DNA of 64,000 bases from Takakia lepidozioides (lineage: Eukaryota > Streptophyta > Takakiopsida > Takakiales > Takakiaceae): the NCBI GenBank assembly GCA_030704615.1, contig CM060732.1, positions 52,495,053 through 52,559,052 of the forward strand. The letters are read 5' to 3'. A model generated the notes under the pieces. The model did not search any database, was not told where the DNA came from, and worked only from the letters and a program-made list of their open reading frames with translations. A program made the position numbers and the translations under genes. This document shows, in pieces, positions 1 to 11,360 of the stretch (the stretch's first letter is position 1; each line of letters opens with the position of its first letter).

Positions 1-65
1 AGTACTCACTAAGCCCCTGGAGACATAAAACTATTAGTTCTAACTCAAATTTGTGTGTGTGGCAG

Positions 66-137
66 GAGGCATTCTCAACACCCCTTCCTGAACTTGACAT
101 TCTTTCGGATAAGCCAGCTGAGAAGAAGTATGACTCG
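66..137 (+). CDS. Possible internal exon of an unidentified host gene
   Basis: A 72-base open segment (24 codons) lies between a splice acceptor (gtgtggcag) and a consensus donor (gtaagg). Its acidic-basic composition reads like real protein, ending with residues AEKKYDS. No family is recognised and no neighbouring exon can be assigned with confidence. A weaker open stretch after another acceptor-like site at about 1092-1307 could be a later exon or just UTR. The rest of the gene would lie left of the window. Confidence 0.35.
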
Positions 138-1560
138 GTAAGGACTTCTTGTAAAAATACCAGACAGTAGAAGTGTTTCAGTGGATGTGATTGGATAAAG
201 AAAATGAGATTTGTAGGAGGTTTTGTTCTACTCTGTGTTGACGGAGACCATGCTGACAATTTGGTTGGTGGTGGGTGGTTGGGTTGGCATGTGCGGTGGG
301 CATGCTGCAGTTGAAGGTGAGAGCTCATTAGTTGCTTATCCTCTTGGTATCTAAGTACAGGCTTTCTCATGCATGTTGCATTGTTACTAGACTATACAGA
401 AAAGGGAAGCTGACCAGGGACTCAGCCTGATGATTCTCATGACCCCACGTATCACTTCATCAGTATTTGTCTGGCATTTCACCTCAATCATGGGCGTGAT
501 TTTCTGAGCACTTCATGGAGGTATGAAGGTATGAAGCTAAGACAGGGAAGGTGGAATGGTGGGAATGCAGAGATTTGCGGTGAAATATGGGCCGCTTATG
601 ATAGTGCTCTCGATTGTAGGGCTCTTCACCTACGTGCTAATCAGCCCAGCTAAGTCGAGAAAGTTTTCCAGAGCTAAGAAACGCAGATAGTTGATTGCGG
701 CTTTTTGTTGCGAAACAGTGCGGGGAGTTGTTGCTTAGTGGTGGCTTCTCTTCGATCTTTATCAGGACAATTTTGTCGGAGATAAACCCCACTGTACTTG
801 AGGACTTGAGAAGCTTTGTGGAGCTGATTTGCCTGCTTACTGTGGCTTCTGCATGGAAATTTGGTAGTTGCATGTAGTTGTGGACATGAAAGTACTGTTA
901 TATTCACAGTATGGAAGAACTGCCAGAGGATCTTTCAAGAGCTTTTAACAAACGCATTTATACTTACCCCAGATAGTTTGTGGTTTTGTATTCGCAACAG
1001 TCCATTTCCCCTTTCTGTGTTGTTCAACTTTAGGCTTGTTGTATCTTAGATATGTCATTGGGCACATTGGCTGACATAATGTGTGTTGCAGATTGAGAAA
1101 TTTATTTTTGACAATGGTTTAAATAAATTATACCACAGATGTCTGCATGTAATTTTCATGAGGAAGAGATTTAGATTGAGTTACACTCCAAAATGCAGGT
1201 GTGATGTGGAAGATAGACTGTTTGTTATGAAAGTGTTGATGGGTTACAGGCCTCTGTTACAAACCGTGAATGCTGAAACTCTCAGAATCAGAGAGCTTCC
1301 ACCATGATCTTCACCTAAAGGTCTCAGGGAGAACAGAATTGACAAGCTGCCGGCTCTTTGTTAAACATTATAGAAGCAACGGCATGCCTACAGTATTGTG
1401 TATTGTTGGATACAATCTCATCTTTGGCACAGCAATGCACCTTTGACACAATCACTGTTCAGATATCTGTCAAGCATTGGCTAAAGGCTCAATTCAGCAT
1501 TCAAGCACCAGCACACTGATCCCATCTAGCTCATAAGAGAAATCTTCTAATCCTGGCTAT
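138..1560. other. No clear gene
   Basis: No reading frame here has convincing coding character. The stretch may be intron and 3' UTR of the gene whose exon ends at 137, plus the downstream spacer of the KCS gene. The 1092-1307 segment follows a ttgcag acceptor-like site but matches nothing I know. Confidence 0.3.
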
Positions 1561-1593
1561 CAAGGATTCAAGGGCTAGAACCTTCACAATGTT

Positions 1594-3180
1594 CTACTCA
1601 ATTTTATACACCTCTGGTATCTCCACTGGGAATTCATCAATGCAGTGAGCCCAGGCTGACTGCTTTGAAGGCTTGATTGTGCGGAGTGCTTGCCACACAG
1701 CACTATTGCACTTGAACCCACTTCCAAAAGCAATTTGCCAGACTCTGTCACCTTCGCGCATCCGTCCTTTAGCTTCCGTATATGCCAACTCGTACCAAAT
1801 TGACGACGAGGAAGTATTGCCAAACCTGTACAGAGTCATGCGAGAAGGTTCGCAATGCTCTGTGGTCAGCTGCAAGTTCTTCTGCAGTTCGTCAATGACT
1901 GCTCGTCCTCCAGCATGAATGCAAAAATGGTCAAATGCAAGCTTGAAATCGGGAATGTAAGGCTTAATCTTCATGTTTAACACTTTCCTGGCAAAAAGGA
2001 ATGCGAAAAACAAAATTTGTTCTGAAAGAGGAAGGACAAGAGGCCCGAGTGTTGTAATGTTTGTCTTCAAGGCATCCCCAGCAATGGCCATGAGATCCTT
2101 GGACAGGACAACTCCCATCACTCCTTTCTCATCTTGCTCCTGGTAGACACAATGGTAGCACTTGTCATCTGCACCTTTATGTGTCCTCACGACATGGTTG
2201 AGCTTGTACTTGGATCGTCGCTTGTCCTTACCCATGTTGGACAGAAGAATGGCTGCCCCACCAACTCGGAACAGGCAATTGGGGATGAGCATCGAGCGGC
2301 GATTCCCGAAGTACCAGTTCTGAGTAATGTTCTCAGTGCTCACTACAATTGCATACGTCCCCCCATGAACTTGTAACATATCCTTGGCGAGGTCAACCGA
2401 GATGACTCCAGCACTGCATCCCATCCCCCCCAAGTTGTAGGTTCGAATGTTTCCCCGCATTTGGAACTTATTCACAATCATGGCCGACAGAGACGGGGTG
2501 GGATTGAACAGACTACAATTGACTACAAGCACCCCAATATCCTTGGGCTTCACCCCTGTTTTCTGGAACAACTCATCCAAGCATCCAAACATGACAGCTT
2601 CCGACTCCTCTCGCGCTGCGCTCATGTTGGGACTCGGTGGAATGGTGTGCATTGCAGGAGGAAAACACGTGTTCTGTCCCAAGCCCGACCGCTCCAAGAT
2701 CTTCTGCTGAAATTCGGTACTCCTCTCATCAAAGAGCCCTGAAATTCGGGTCCTCTCTATGAAAAGCTCGTGGGTGACCTTAAGGGCCTCCTGCGGCAAG
2801 TAGCAAGCAAAATCCACCAGGTAAACTGGCCTGGGCCTTGACATAACATACAATGTGACACCGAACACCAGCAGTGCTGAACATGTCATCACACTGACAA
2901 GGTTGAACTGCAGGTTGTCCCACAGCTGCCTCATATCCTCAGGCCCCATCCTTTTAACCTCTAGAACAATCGTCATGACCAGCGGGATGAAGAGCAGTGT
3001 CAAGAGATGCTTAATCAGATAATGATAGCCCAGTTTCACATACTTCAAGTTCACTGACTGCAAAAAGTCTGGCAACCGCCGCCGCGCGTTAATCTGCACA
3101 GACACCCTCTCCCCCTTGATGCTACTCCTTGCATCAAGGGGAGAACAACCCATGGCTCCCCCTTGCCCACCCTTTGCCAT
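1594..3180 (-). CDS. KCS: 3-ketoacyl-CoA synthase (very-long-chain fatty acid elongase condensing enzyme)
   Basis: An uninterrupted 528-residue protein of the plant FAE1/KCS type. The family condenses malonyl-CoA with long-chain acyl-CoA in the ER membrane, the first step of very-long-chain fatty acid elongation for waxes and sphingolipids. Two hydrophobic segments (about residues 56-73 and 92-113) precede a FAE1_CUT1-type domain starting near [10 protein letters not shown]. The catalytic Cys is in GGMGCSAG (about residue 255). The His residues are in RTHKGAD (~334) and the [10 protein letters not shown] block (~418 and 422), and the Asn is in RFGNTSSSS (~455). Length and triad fit the family, and the single exon matches many plant KCS genes. 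The start at 3180 is followed by a Gly-rich leader; a start at the second Met (residue 10) is also possible. This is a host gene, not part of a mobile element. Confidence 0.95.
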   Translation of the reverse strand: MAKGGQGGAMGCSPLDARSSIKGERVSVQINARRRLPDFLQSVNLKYVKLGYHYLIKHLLTLLFIPLVMTIVLEVKRMGPEDMRQLWDNLQFNLVSVMTCSALLVFGVTLYVMSRPRPVYLVDFACYLPQEALKVTHELFIERTRISGLFDERSTEFQQKILERSGLGQNTCFPPAMHTIPPSPNMSAAREESEAVMFGCLDELFQKTGVKPKDIGVLVVNCSLFNPTPSLSAMIVNKFQMRGNIRTYNLGGMGCSAGVISVDLAKDMLQVHGGTYAIVVSTENITQNWYFGNRRSMLIPNCLFRVGGAAILLSNMGKDKRRSKYKLNHVVRTHKGADDKCYHCVYQEQDEKGVMGVVLSKDLMAIAGDALKTNITTLGPLVLPLSEQILFFAFLFARKVLNMKIKPYIPDFKLAFDHFCIHAGGRAVIDELQKNLQLTTEHCEPSRMTLYRFGNTSSSSIWYELAYTEAKGRMREGDRVWQIAFGSGFKCNSAVWQALRTIKPSKQSAWAHCIDEFPVEIPEVYKIE

Positions 3181-3528
3181 GGCGCCCCCTCTCTGTCTTC
3201 ACTCAAACTCAACAATCCCTTCCAAAGGACCTTACCAAAAAAGACAATCCAGAAAACCAGTTGAATCAATCAAATATTTCATATGACGACACAGCCTTCT
3301 ACGATCCTGCAGGTCCCAAGAGGGGAGGGAAGCAGAGAGATGCACGGAAAATGAAAGGGGTCAAGCCGCAGCAGTTTCTCGAAAAGGTTGGAGCATTGGA
3401 CCCTACTACGGGCCAAAGTCCAAATCCACGCACCCAGCAAAACCCACAACCTCTTTTGTACTCCGGAGTCAGAACACAGAGAGGCAATACTTCCAAATCC
3501 AGGCACACTCTAGACCTCCAAGCTGGAT

Positions 3529-3559
3529 GAGAGCGAGAGAGAGAGAGAGAGAGGGGGGG
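3529..3559 (+). repeat. GA/CT microsatellite upstream of KCS
   Basis: A near-perfect (GA)n run ending in a G-tract lies about 350 bp upstream of the KCS start codon. On the KCS coding strand it is a CT-rich tract, of the kind often found in plant 5' leaders and promoters. A regulatory role is only inferred from position. Confidence 0.6.
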
Positions 3560-4635
3560 AGGATAAACAGGGACCCTGACACTTTAGCGGGCAGGTCAGA
3601 GGGAAGAACAACCGAGGATAAGCGGGCAAGGACGATCTACCAAAAATTAAAACCAAACCTACTCCACCTATCCAGCGATTGCAGCACAACTAGCAAGCCG
3701 AGGGAATCATTCCAAAGAGTCCACAACCCACTCGGACGCCAGCACAGGGGACCAACACACGGATCACTGGCATGGAATGCGGCAGGTCAATGCCCAATCG
3801 CAGCTTAACAGCTTAAACTAAGCAACACCCCCTCTACAGTAGGTCGCTGGACACCTGTGCGAGAAGCTTCCCCACCACCAGAGCCCTCCTCCTCCTTTGC
3901 TCTCGGCTAAGTAAGTTACAAGCCTCCTCCCCCCTTCGTGGATTGCCAGCTCGCATACTATTATATTGCGTGCAGCAAGCTTCGTCACGATGTTCACAGA
4001 CTTCACCAACGAAAACTTCACATGTGCTTAGCGTCACTCGCCTGCGTCATCCGCATCGTCCAACACTGCTGCTCTACACTCCCTTGTGCTCTCCTGCACT
4101 TGTACTCGTCCTCCCGCAGGCTTGTTCGGACCCACCATCCATCCCTGCAATCCCCAGCACGATCCAGCCAACTAAACAAGAAAAGCAATGGAGATGGAAT
4201 ATTATTAGTAAAGTGTAAAGCGTAAAGTTTTCCCCATTCCATTGTTCTCATTCTACCCTCTGACATGTCTACACTCAAGGCCAGTGCTTTTATGGCGTCA
4301 ATACTCTCTGTTGCCACCATAATATACACTGACTTTGTTAGTATCTGTGAGGTCTCCAATCAATGGGCTCACTGCTGAGCTTCCCTGATAATAATAATAA
4401 TAGAGTTTGGGCATGCACCACAAGTTCCCACACCCTATCCTTAGTCCTTCATATCATATCACTCATGTATATTGCATAAAAATCTTGTAAGACCCAACGG
4501 AAAGTACCCATCATTGGCTGGAAAAGCCTGCCATGGCTCTCTGTTGTGGTTATGGTTTTCACACCTATTTTTTTTACAGGGCCTCTAAGTCCCCCATTTT
4601 CTTACCCGGTTGAAAAGGGGGGAAAAGAAAACCAA
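3560..4635. other. No gene seen; KCS upstream region
   Basis: The stretch is C-rich to about 4.2 kb and then more AT-rich, with short frames only. It probably contains the KCS promoter and 5' leader. A short ATA/ATT microsatellite lies at about 4387-4403. Confidence 0.3.
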
Positions 4636-4639
4636 GAGG

Positions 4640-5890
4640 GGAAGACTCATAAGGCTCTTATTTAATATGACTGGCTTTGGTGGGTGGCCAGATTTCTCTC
4701 TCAAAATTGCATGGGTGGGAACATAATGATGGAGTAATTGCACAAACATGATAATAGATGTTGAGCATTGGTCACTATTCTACATATATCTGTGCATGAT
4801 TAATGTAGAGTATACACCTTCTTGTAAACCATTTATAACAAAGGTTGAACAAGTTACATAGGACTCACGAGTCACCACAACCGCAAAGTACCCCCGAAAC
4901 GAAGAGGCTCTTCTTTAAGATGGTAGGCATCCTCTCTCTCTCACAAAATTCCGGGGGCTGTAGCATGATAGTGGAGTAATTTGCAAACATGGTAATAGAG
5001 TTTGGGTATTGGTCACTATCCTACACATATCTGGCACGATTAATGTAGAGTATAGACCCTCTTGTAAACCAATTATGGCAAAGGTTGAAAAGGCTACATC
5101 TGACCACAAATGCAAAGTACCCATGAGGCCAAGAGGCTCTTATTCAAGATAGCTGACTTTGGTGGGTACTGGATACTCAAAATTGCGCAGGCGGGAACAT
5201 GATAATGGAGTAATTGCACGGGCGGAACATGATAATAGTTGGGCAAGGGTCACTATCCTACATATATGGTTGCACGAAACTATACACCTTCTTGTAAACC
5301 GTTTATTGAAAAGCTCTGCATCATGGGACCAAAGATGCTATAATTCACTGTCTTTCTTTCAAATCTGGACAAAAGTACCCAGGAGGGGAAGAGGCTCTTT
5401 TTCTAAGACAGACTGGGTATCATGTATCATGTCTCTCTCAAAATTGAGCAGGTGGGAACATGATGGAATAATTGCACGGGCGGAACATGATAATAGAGTT
5501 TGGGCATGGGTCACTATCCTATGTATATGTGTAGAACTTTTTATTTTTATTTTTATTTTTAAGGTAACAGGGGACAGAACTGTGTGTAGAACTAATGTGG
5601 GCTGATCACCGTAAATGCAAAATACCCATAAGGCGAAGAGGCACGTATTAAGATGACTGACTTGGTTGGTGCCAATCTATCTCAAAATTGCTCGGGTGAA
5701 CATGATAATGGGGTAAATGAAGGGGTGGGAACATGATAATACAGTGACTGCTCAAACATGATACTAGAGTTTGGGCTGTTATCCTGCATATCTGTGCATG
5801 ACTAATGTATATTACATACTTTCTTGTAAACCCTTTGCAACAAATGTTGAAAGGTCTACATCGGACAGAGCACAAATGCAAACGACAGTT
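4640..5890 (+). repeat. Degenerate tandem repeat, about five units of 230-260 bp
   Basis: The block (a/g)aggctctta..aagat..ctgactttggtgggt, then tctcaaaattg..gggaacatgataatggagtaatt, then ggtcactatcctac, then cttgtaaacc, recurs in order from about 4645, 4905, 5132, 5390 and 5638. Spacing is about 260, 227, 258 and 248 bp. Units differ by substitutions and indels. No coding capacity is seen; it looks like a short minisatellite-type or repeatedly duplicated element block. Confidence 0.8.
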
Positions 5891-6620
5891 CATTCAACTG
5901 GCCACAAAGACAGTCCTTGCAATATTCGTGCTATTTGGTCAGCATATTGGTCCTCCTAACAGAATTTGTAAGAGCGAAAATTCTTACCAGAGGATCCAGT
6001 CATGCTCTTGAGGCTAACTCCAAAATACTCCATGGAAGTCCGAGGGTAAGAATTTCTTCATATCCTGTCCAAGCCCGTTCCAAAAATTTCCCCTGCCCCT
6101 ATTCTGGATTACAAACTATTGGGGCCATCTCTTGACCCACTCCAATATAAATACCATCACGAAGGTTCTTGGTGCGCCGGCGTGGGTATGCTGTGTGTTG
6201 GTGAAACTAAAAAGTCCACTAAAAATGGCGGTCGGATGATACTCAATCATTGATATCCACACCGAGCCAAAATTAAATCAAAGGAAAAAAAAAGTATCCT
6301 TGCACGTTTACATCGTACACGTTCTCACTCACGTTCGTTAAGGCCAAGCATATTCTTACAACCCTTGCCTACAAAATCCGCACCTCCGGTCACCTTTCAT
6401 TCACAACTAGTAACATGCTCATGTATGTAACACTTGACCGTTGAAACACGTTCCTAAACTACGTCCCCCCCTACCTTCACCTAAAATTTCATGGCATTAT
6501 TCCACCGGAATCGGAAATCTATAAACTGTTTGCGAATCGCAGAATCGCAGAAAAAAATTTATTCACAAATCTTTGCAAAATTCCCAAATGGCTGAGCCAT
6601 TTTTTTATTTTTTTTTATTT
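5891..6620. other. No gene seen
   Basis: AT-rich spacer with no convincing coding frame. The end, about 6585-6640, is T-rich and forms the tail of the adjoining SINE copy. Confidence 0.3.
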
Positions 6621-6623
6621 TTT

Positions 6624-6762
6624 GGTCCAACTTTTTTATTTTTTTTACCTCTTATAACAGGAAGGTGGACACCTTCATGACACACCAGACCGTGGTTTGA
6701 ACCCACAACCACATCCAACGTGGTATGTGCCCATTACCACTGGTCTACATGCTGGTTGTCAG
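6624..6762 (-). mobile_element. tRNA-derived SINE, copy 1
   Basis: Read on the minus strand, the unit has a Pol III A-box-like sequence (tagaccagtggtaatgggc), about 30 bp of spacer and a B-box-like sequence (gggttcaaacc). It then carries a body with gaaggtgtccacctt and ends in an A-rich tail of (aaaat)-like runs. This is the layout of a tRNA-derived SINE. A second copy lies about 230 bp away in the same orientation. It is not a tRNA gene, since no cloverleaf can be completed. Confidence 0.65.
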
Positions 6763-6851
6763 CCAATTGAAACCAACTTCCACGAGAACATGCCTCATCA
6801 TGCTGGCCACCTTCCCCTAATTTTTCCATTATTTTATTTTATTTTATTTTT

Positions 6852-6992
6852 GGTCCAACTCTTTTTTATTTTTTACCTCTTATAACAGGAAGGTGGGGAC
6901 ACCTTCATGACACACAAGACGGTGGATTGAACCCACAACCACACCCAACGTGGTATGTGCCCATTACCACTGGGCTACATGCTGGTTGTCAT
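6852..6992 (-). mobile_element. tRNA-derived SINE, copy 2
   Basis: This copy is nearly identical to the one at 6624-6762. Its A box (tagcccagtggtaatgggc) and B box (gggttcaatcc) are closer to the tRNA consensus than in copy 1. The A-rich tail lies at its left end on the plus strand. Both copies face the same way, so this may be a tandem dimer or two insertions at a T-rich target. Confidence 0.65.
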
Positions 6993-6999
6993 AATTTTT

Positions 7000-8110
7000 G
7001 GGTCATATTTTGGTATAATTTGGTATATTCTGTTGGAAACAATTTGGTGGAAAACAGGAGGGGACCGGGACCTAACTTATTGTTGGCGACTGTCCTCATA
7101 AATCTTGCATTCAATTCTCGTTCTCCTCGTTCCCCGTACATTAAACCTCCAACTCTCCACTGCCCCTTTGTTTCGCAGGGCTGCTCCAATGGGCCGCCCC
7201 TCCGAAGATGGGGTCAACCCTCTCCAGCCAGTCCGCGGGCCCGACCTGCCACCCGCCATTCATCGCCGGCCGTGTAACGGGCGGCACTCCCACATGCCCC
7301 ACTTTATACCCGCAGGTAGCTGTACCCGGCGGGCAGCGGGCAGCGCATATGCAGGGCCGATCTGCCCGCGTTCCATTGAGTTTGGATGCGCAAGTCGCCA
7401 TAAATTTCTGCCACCTGAAACATTTATTTATTTATTTTGTGGGCAGGTGCCTTGGCAATGCCCTTGCACAATTTTTGCGTTTACTACTTAGGGCCGAGTA
7501 CGTGGAAAGTTTTTTTTTTAAAATTTAAATTTAATTTTTTTTCCCGGCTAACATATCAGGCCTCGTAATTGTAGCGAGGTGCTCCCCATTGGTAATTTGG
7601 AGTGCCTTCTAGAAATTACCCTTACGGTGGTTCACATTAAATAATACAGTCGTGGTTGATGAATCTTATTAATTGTTCTTTATAGATTAGGGTTAGTTAT
7701 TGTTGGAGGGGGTTTGGTGTTTGGAGTGGGCCATGTGGCCCACCGAGCTCTTCAACAGCCAAAACTATGGAAAAGTAAGTATTTGTTGTATTTATACCCT
7801 CAAAAGGCACCGACCACGGGCAAACGATATGGGATATGTTTTTCCGATGGCGTGTTATGACAGGTACCCCACTCCATGCTATGTGGGTAGCAATACTTAA
7901 TTGTGGAATGGTCACAAACAAACAAAAAATGCATGGGAGGACGCAATGGGGGCGGTGAAGGTGTTTGTTACTCTACAAATGTCCAGTGCTGGTAGTTAGG
8001 GGTTTCTGGGGCTGACACGTACGGGTATGGGGCCGGAACAGTCTTCGAGAAGGCTGGACCACCGCTTCAGAAGATGGCCCCTTCCTTAGTTTGTTTTGTT
8101 TTGTTTTTCG
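7000..8110. other. No gene seen
   Basis: GC-rich to about 7.4 kb and AT-rich after that. Several overlapping frames at 7105-7530 lie in CG-rich sequence, but no family or coding signature is recognised. Confidence 0.3.
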
Positions 8111-8114
8111 GTTT

Positions 8115-8211
8115 CTTTTTTAAATAATTATAAAAAGGGAAACACCTGGGAGCGACAGCTCACAAATCAGGCCCGTGAGAGGAAAAATTAACCTCTTTCA
8201 GAGTAACCGCG
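8115..8211 (+). repeat. Dispersed repeat, copy 1
   Basis: Shares an approximately 90-bp segment (taat..a..acacctgggagcga.agctcacaaatca.gccc..gtgagagga.aaa.taacctcttt) with 10217-10319, same orientation. Probably the end of a dispersed transposable element; its family is not identified. Confidence 0.6.
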
Positions 8212-8350
8212 TTCCTTAGTACTTACCACATAGTAACTAGTTCACAGGCCCCTAAAAAAGCAAACATCACAACCATAGCTATATGAATTAATAGAAAAGT
8301 GCAAAGGCGTGTATGCTTGCTATTGTTTAGTTATCTACAGCCAGGTACGG

Positions 8351-8530
8351 TCCAGTGTTGGGCAGTTCTTGCATTTGTGAAGGAACCTTCGGTTCCGGTT
8401 CCACAATTATTTCAAGAGACGGTTCCGGATCCAACTTTTAAACATGGGGGCGGTTCCGGTTACCGGTTAGTTGCTGATAAAAACCATCGGTTCCGGTTAG
8501 GTTCCGGTTCTATTTTAAAAATATATTTGT
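8351..8530 (+). repeat. GGTTCCGG-rich segment, possible hAT-type terminus
   Basis: The segment opens with cagtgttgggcagttc, similar to hAT terminal sequences beginning CAGTGTTGG, and carries many ggttccggtt motifs to about 8512. No matching inverted end was found nearby, so it may be a solitary terminus or low-complexity DNA. Confidence 0.3.
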
Positions 8531-8926
8531 TTAATTTAATTAGATTTAAAATATTTTATCAGTCCGGTAGATTAAATAGCAGTGTATTCACATATTTGAA
8601 CTAAAATCCAACGATTTTGTTAGTTTTCACTAACACAAAAAAACAAACAAAAATACTCTAAATAAACTGGTAGAAGAAAATGGGTAAAATTTTATGGGTT
8701 GAAAGTACTATTCAGCTACCTGGCAAGTATTGGCATCTTCAAACATTTTATTAATGAACTTAGCCAGGATATCATGGAGCTGGAGATTGAACCCAAGATC
8801 TCATGGCGCTGAAGCATTGAACATAGAATCTCATGGCCTTCAAGCATTGAACCCAGGATCTCAGGAGCTTGAGAGCATTAAATAAGTTTTGCCCTGGGCC
8901 CACCAGCGCCACCAAGGGGTCAAGGC

Positions 8927-9011
8927 GGGGCCTGTAGCTCAAAGGATTAGAGCACGTGCTCCACCGCTTGTGCGCCCCCGTCAATTCCTTTGAGTTTCAT
9001 TCTTGCGAACG
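8927..9011. other. Chimeric plastid DNA insertion: trnR-ACG 5' half joined to inverted 16S rRNA fragment
   Basis: Bases 8927-8957 match the 5' half of chloroplast tRNA-Arg(ACG) (ggggcctgtagctca, then ggattagagcacgtg). Directly abutting, 8955-9011 is the reverse complement of the conserved 16S rRNA segment around the 907-927 universal primer site (ccgtcaattcctttgagttt), extending through the caagcggtggagca helix. The two pieces overlap by about 3-6 bases (acgtg/acgtgctcc), as expected for microhomology joining. Both are truncated, so this is a nuclear plastid DNA scrap (NUPT), not functional RNA genes. The attribution is from memory of these conserved sequences. Confidence 0.75.
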
Positions 9012-10100
9012 AACCAAGAACAGGACTTAGAAGCGCTTTGGTAGGTACCCACATATTAGGCACCCAGTTGATCAAGTAACCCCCTTTTATAGCATAATGG
9101 GTGACATCCACTATACACATATATGGCTTTGAACCCAAGACCACTTGTACGATGTCCTTGTGCCCCTAACACAAACACTGGGGCATGAGTCTGTTGGATG
9201 CTGAGCCAAGTTCAAAGTTCAAACCAAAAAGTAGAGCGACAGCAAAGTAGTAAGTTAAGTAAGAAATGTGGTTGATGATTTTACAAGCAAGCTCTTGATC
9301 TGCCAGATCTTCAAACGCATTGACTCAATTGTGCAATGGTAGTTTCAGCTTCACTTCCGAGCGTTTTCTTTTTAAAACAAAGGAAACACCCCGGACATTG
9401 AGATCGATTGCAACTTCGTATTTTTGTCAACAATCATGATTAAACGACATCTGATTTGTAAAAAACCCACATTGCGCCTCATTGTTGCAAGAGCTCTTTC
9501 ATGTCTTTTGCAGTTTGCGGGCTTTTGGCATTTTGATGTAGCTCTAAAAATTTGGGACTTTGATTAGCAGCAATCTCTGAAACAATTGAGATTGATGTAA
9601 AAGCATTGTGGCAAGCATTCCGGTTGGGGTTGGCGCCTCCTATCGCTTTTGGTCTTTACGAGACCATCCGTGCATGCAGCACCCAACATGCTCTGACGCC
9701 CCAATGGCCTTCTTTAAAAAATGATTGAAAGCTCCAAAATGACTTTCCATGCACACTATGTTAGGTAGAAATAATGTTGGATGAATCTGACAGTTCACCA
9801 AACAAGTTGAGTGGTCCAATTTGGTGGACAAGAAATGAATAAATGTTTTTTGACCCATTTAAAAACATAAATGAATAAATACTTTTTCGACCCATTTTCT
9901 AACGGCTTTTTGACATGGTAGGGCCCGTTGGCCGTTGGGCGGGCTGCATGTCAAATCCCCACCTTCACGCTCCCCCTGTCAAGGTTATATTATTATTATT
10001 TTCGTTATTATATTATTATTAGTAGGGGAGGAGCCTGGCCAGGACTCAGGTTGAAGAGGGGGAGAAAGCGGCAGTGGTGGAATATCAGGTGCCTGATAGA
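9012..10100. other. No gene seen; ATT microsatellite
   Basis: Mostly AT-rich spacer with an (ATT)n-like run at about 9986-10022. No coding frame is supported. Confidence 0.3.
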
Positions 10101-10104
10101 TTCT

Positions 10105-10195
10105 GCCATCAGACACCTGTTAAAAACGTGACATCTGTCATATTGCGAACTTTCCAGAGGTGCCAGCTCGTTATTACCGCCACGTGGGCGCTGAA
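10105..10195 (-). repeat. Dispersed repeat, inverted relative to 57868-57975
   Basis: The reverse complement of this segment matches 57868-57975 with indels. Shared blocks include agcgcc, gccacgtg, acctct.gaaag.tcg, atatgacag.tg.cac and ttttaaca. It suggests a moderately old repeat family present twice in the window. Confidence 0.5.
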
Positions 10196-10216
10196 ATGAA
10201 TAGGGAAAAAAACCTT

Positions 10217-10319
10217 TTATTTTTTTAAAAATAATAGTGAAGCACCTGGGAGCGAAGCTCACAAATCAAGCCCCTTAATAGTGAGAGGAGAAAATAACCT
10301 CTTTAACTGTAACCTCGCG
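10217..10319 (+). repeat. Dispersed repeat, copy 2
   Basis: Second copy of the repeat at 8115-8211 (cacctgggagcgaagctcac and taacctcttt blocks). It lies next to the 10105-10195 repeat, so both may be parts of one larger element. Confidence 0.6.
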
Positions 10320-11185
10320 ATTCAGGGGGGCATTCCACCGGTGCGTTACGTCTTACCTGGATACCCAGCCAGTATATCCGAGTATAAATCTAGATTATGT
10401 ATCACCCAGATGGATACCCTTATGTTAACATATATTGTTACTATATACCAGTGTTGTCCTGGTACCAGACGTATCGTAAAACTTTCATACTAGTCTGGTC
10501 TATATAATGGTAGATGTCTTTTTTTTCCAGATACTGGTATGAGAATCATGACCACAATACCAGCTGATATAATTCTGCTATCATTCAGCCATCTTTGAAT
10601 TACAAGTTTATCAAATAGCAAGTATCAGGTGAAAACAAATACAATATGTAAAGCAGTTTCATTCGGCCCGGTTAATTCTAGAGTGGTCTAGGAATTAGCG
10701 TGGTCCAGGAGTTAAAAGAGGGGGCCAATGTATTAAGGCCACTTGTATTATTTAATGAAATGAAGGGTCCAAAAATTAAGGATTGACTTTCTAGCGTGGG
10801 CTTTCTAGATAGTTCTAGTTCTAGCTGACTTTCTACATAGTTCCAGTTTCTAGATACTTCTACTAATATGTCGGTCCGGTGAGAAGCAACTGACTAGTTG
10901 CTTGTAACTTGTGTCTTCAACATGTTGGCACAGGCACTAGTAGTGTGTCTCACTAGTGGTTTGAGATCCAGAGCCAGCGTGAGTAGTTGTTTGCTATGTT
11001 GGGGGTCGGGCTAGGTATGGCATGTAGGATCAAAGTGGCTGCAAGAGGGAAAGACAAGGCGGCGGAGGGCGCAGAGAAATTCATAGAGGCAAGTGTTACT
11101 ATCGGTCCCCTTTATTCCACTTGATTTAGTGACACTCACCATGCATTTTAGTGACTGGTGGCTTCCTATATAGCAACCTGCATGT
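10320..11185. other. No gene seen
   Basis: No convincing coding sequence. The right half is dense in CTAG motifs like the adjoining LTR-like repeats, and may be further LTR or flank of the methyltransferase retrotransposon. Confidence 0.3.
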
Positions 11186-11360
11186 CGTGCGCATACATAT
11201 CGCTACACAACTACATCGCTGTACAAAACCACACAACACATGTGCACGCCACACACTAGTATATCACTAGTCCACCACTAGTCCAACCACTAGGCTACAA
11301 CTAGTCAGTCACTAGGTTGCCACTATGCTGCCCACTATGGCAGTCACTAGTCCACACAAT
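11186..11360 (-). repeat. Partial second copy of LTR-like start sequence
   Basis: About 175 bp nearly identical to 11697-11870 in the same orientation, about 511 bp apart. Read on the minus strand both begin tgtgtggactagtgac and then diverge after a cgac block. The structure fits a 510-bp LTR followed by a truncated second LTR, or an internal duplication of a longer LTR. Confidence 0.65.

Noticed and set aside
1673-2742. Plus-strand frames opposite KCS
   Set aside because: They are shadows of the KCS coding strand without motifs.
6661-6990. Functional tRNA genes
   Set aside because: A and B boxes exist but no acceptor stem or anticodon arm can be completed and the unit has an A-rich tail, so a SINE fits better.
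7105-7530. Overlapping GC-rich frames
   Set aside because: Open in several frames on both strands, as expected from base composition; no recognisable protein.
8955-9011. rRNA gene
   Set aside because: Only about 57 bases of conserved 16S sequence with a small deletion, fused to a tRNA half; a plastid DNA scrap, not a gene.
10451-10480. hAT-like terminus (cagtgttgtcctggtaccag)
   Set aside because: Single occurrence without an inverted partner or 8-bp duplication.
10960-10990. Primer binding site on the plus strand (ggtttgagatccagagcc)
   Set aside because: Only loosely like the tRNA-Met complement, and no LTR end or coding region follows on that strand.
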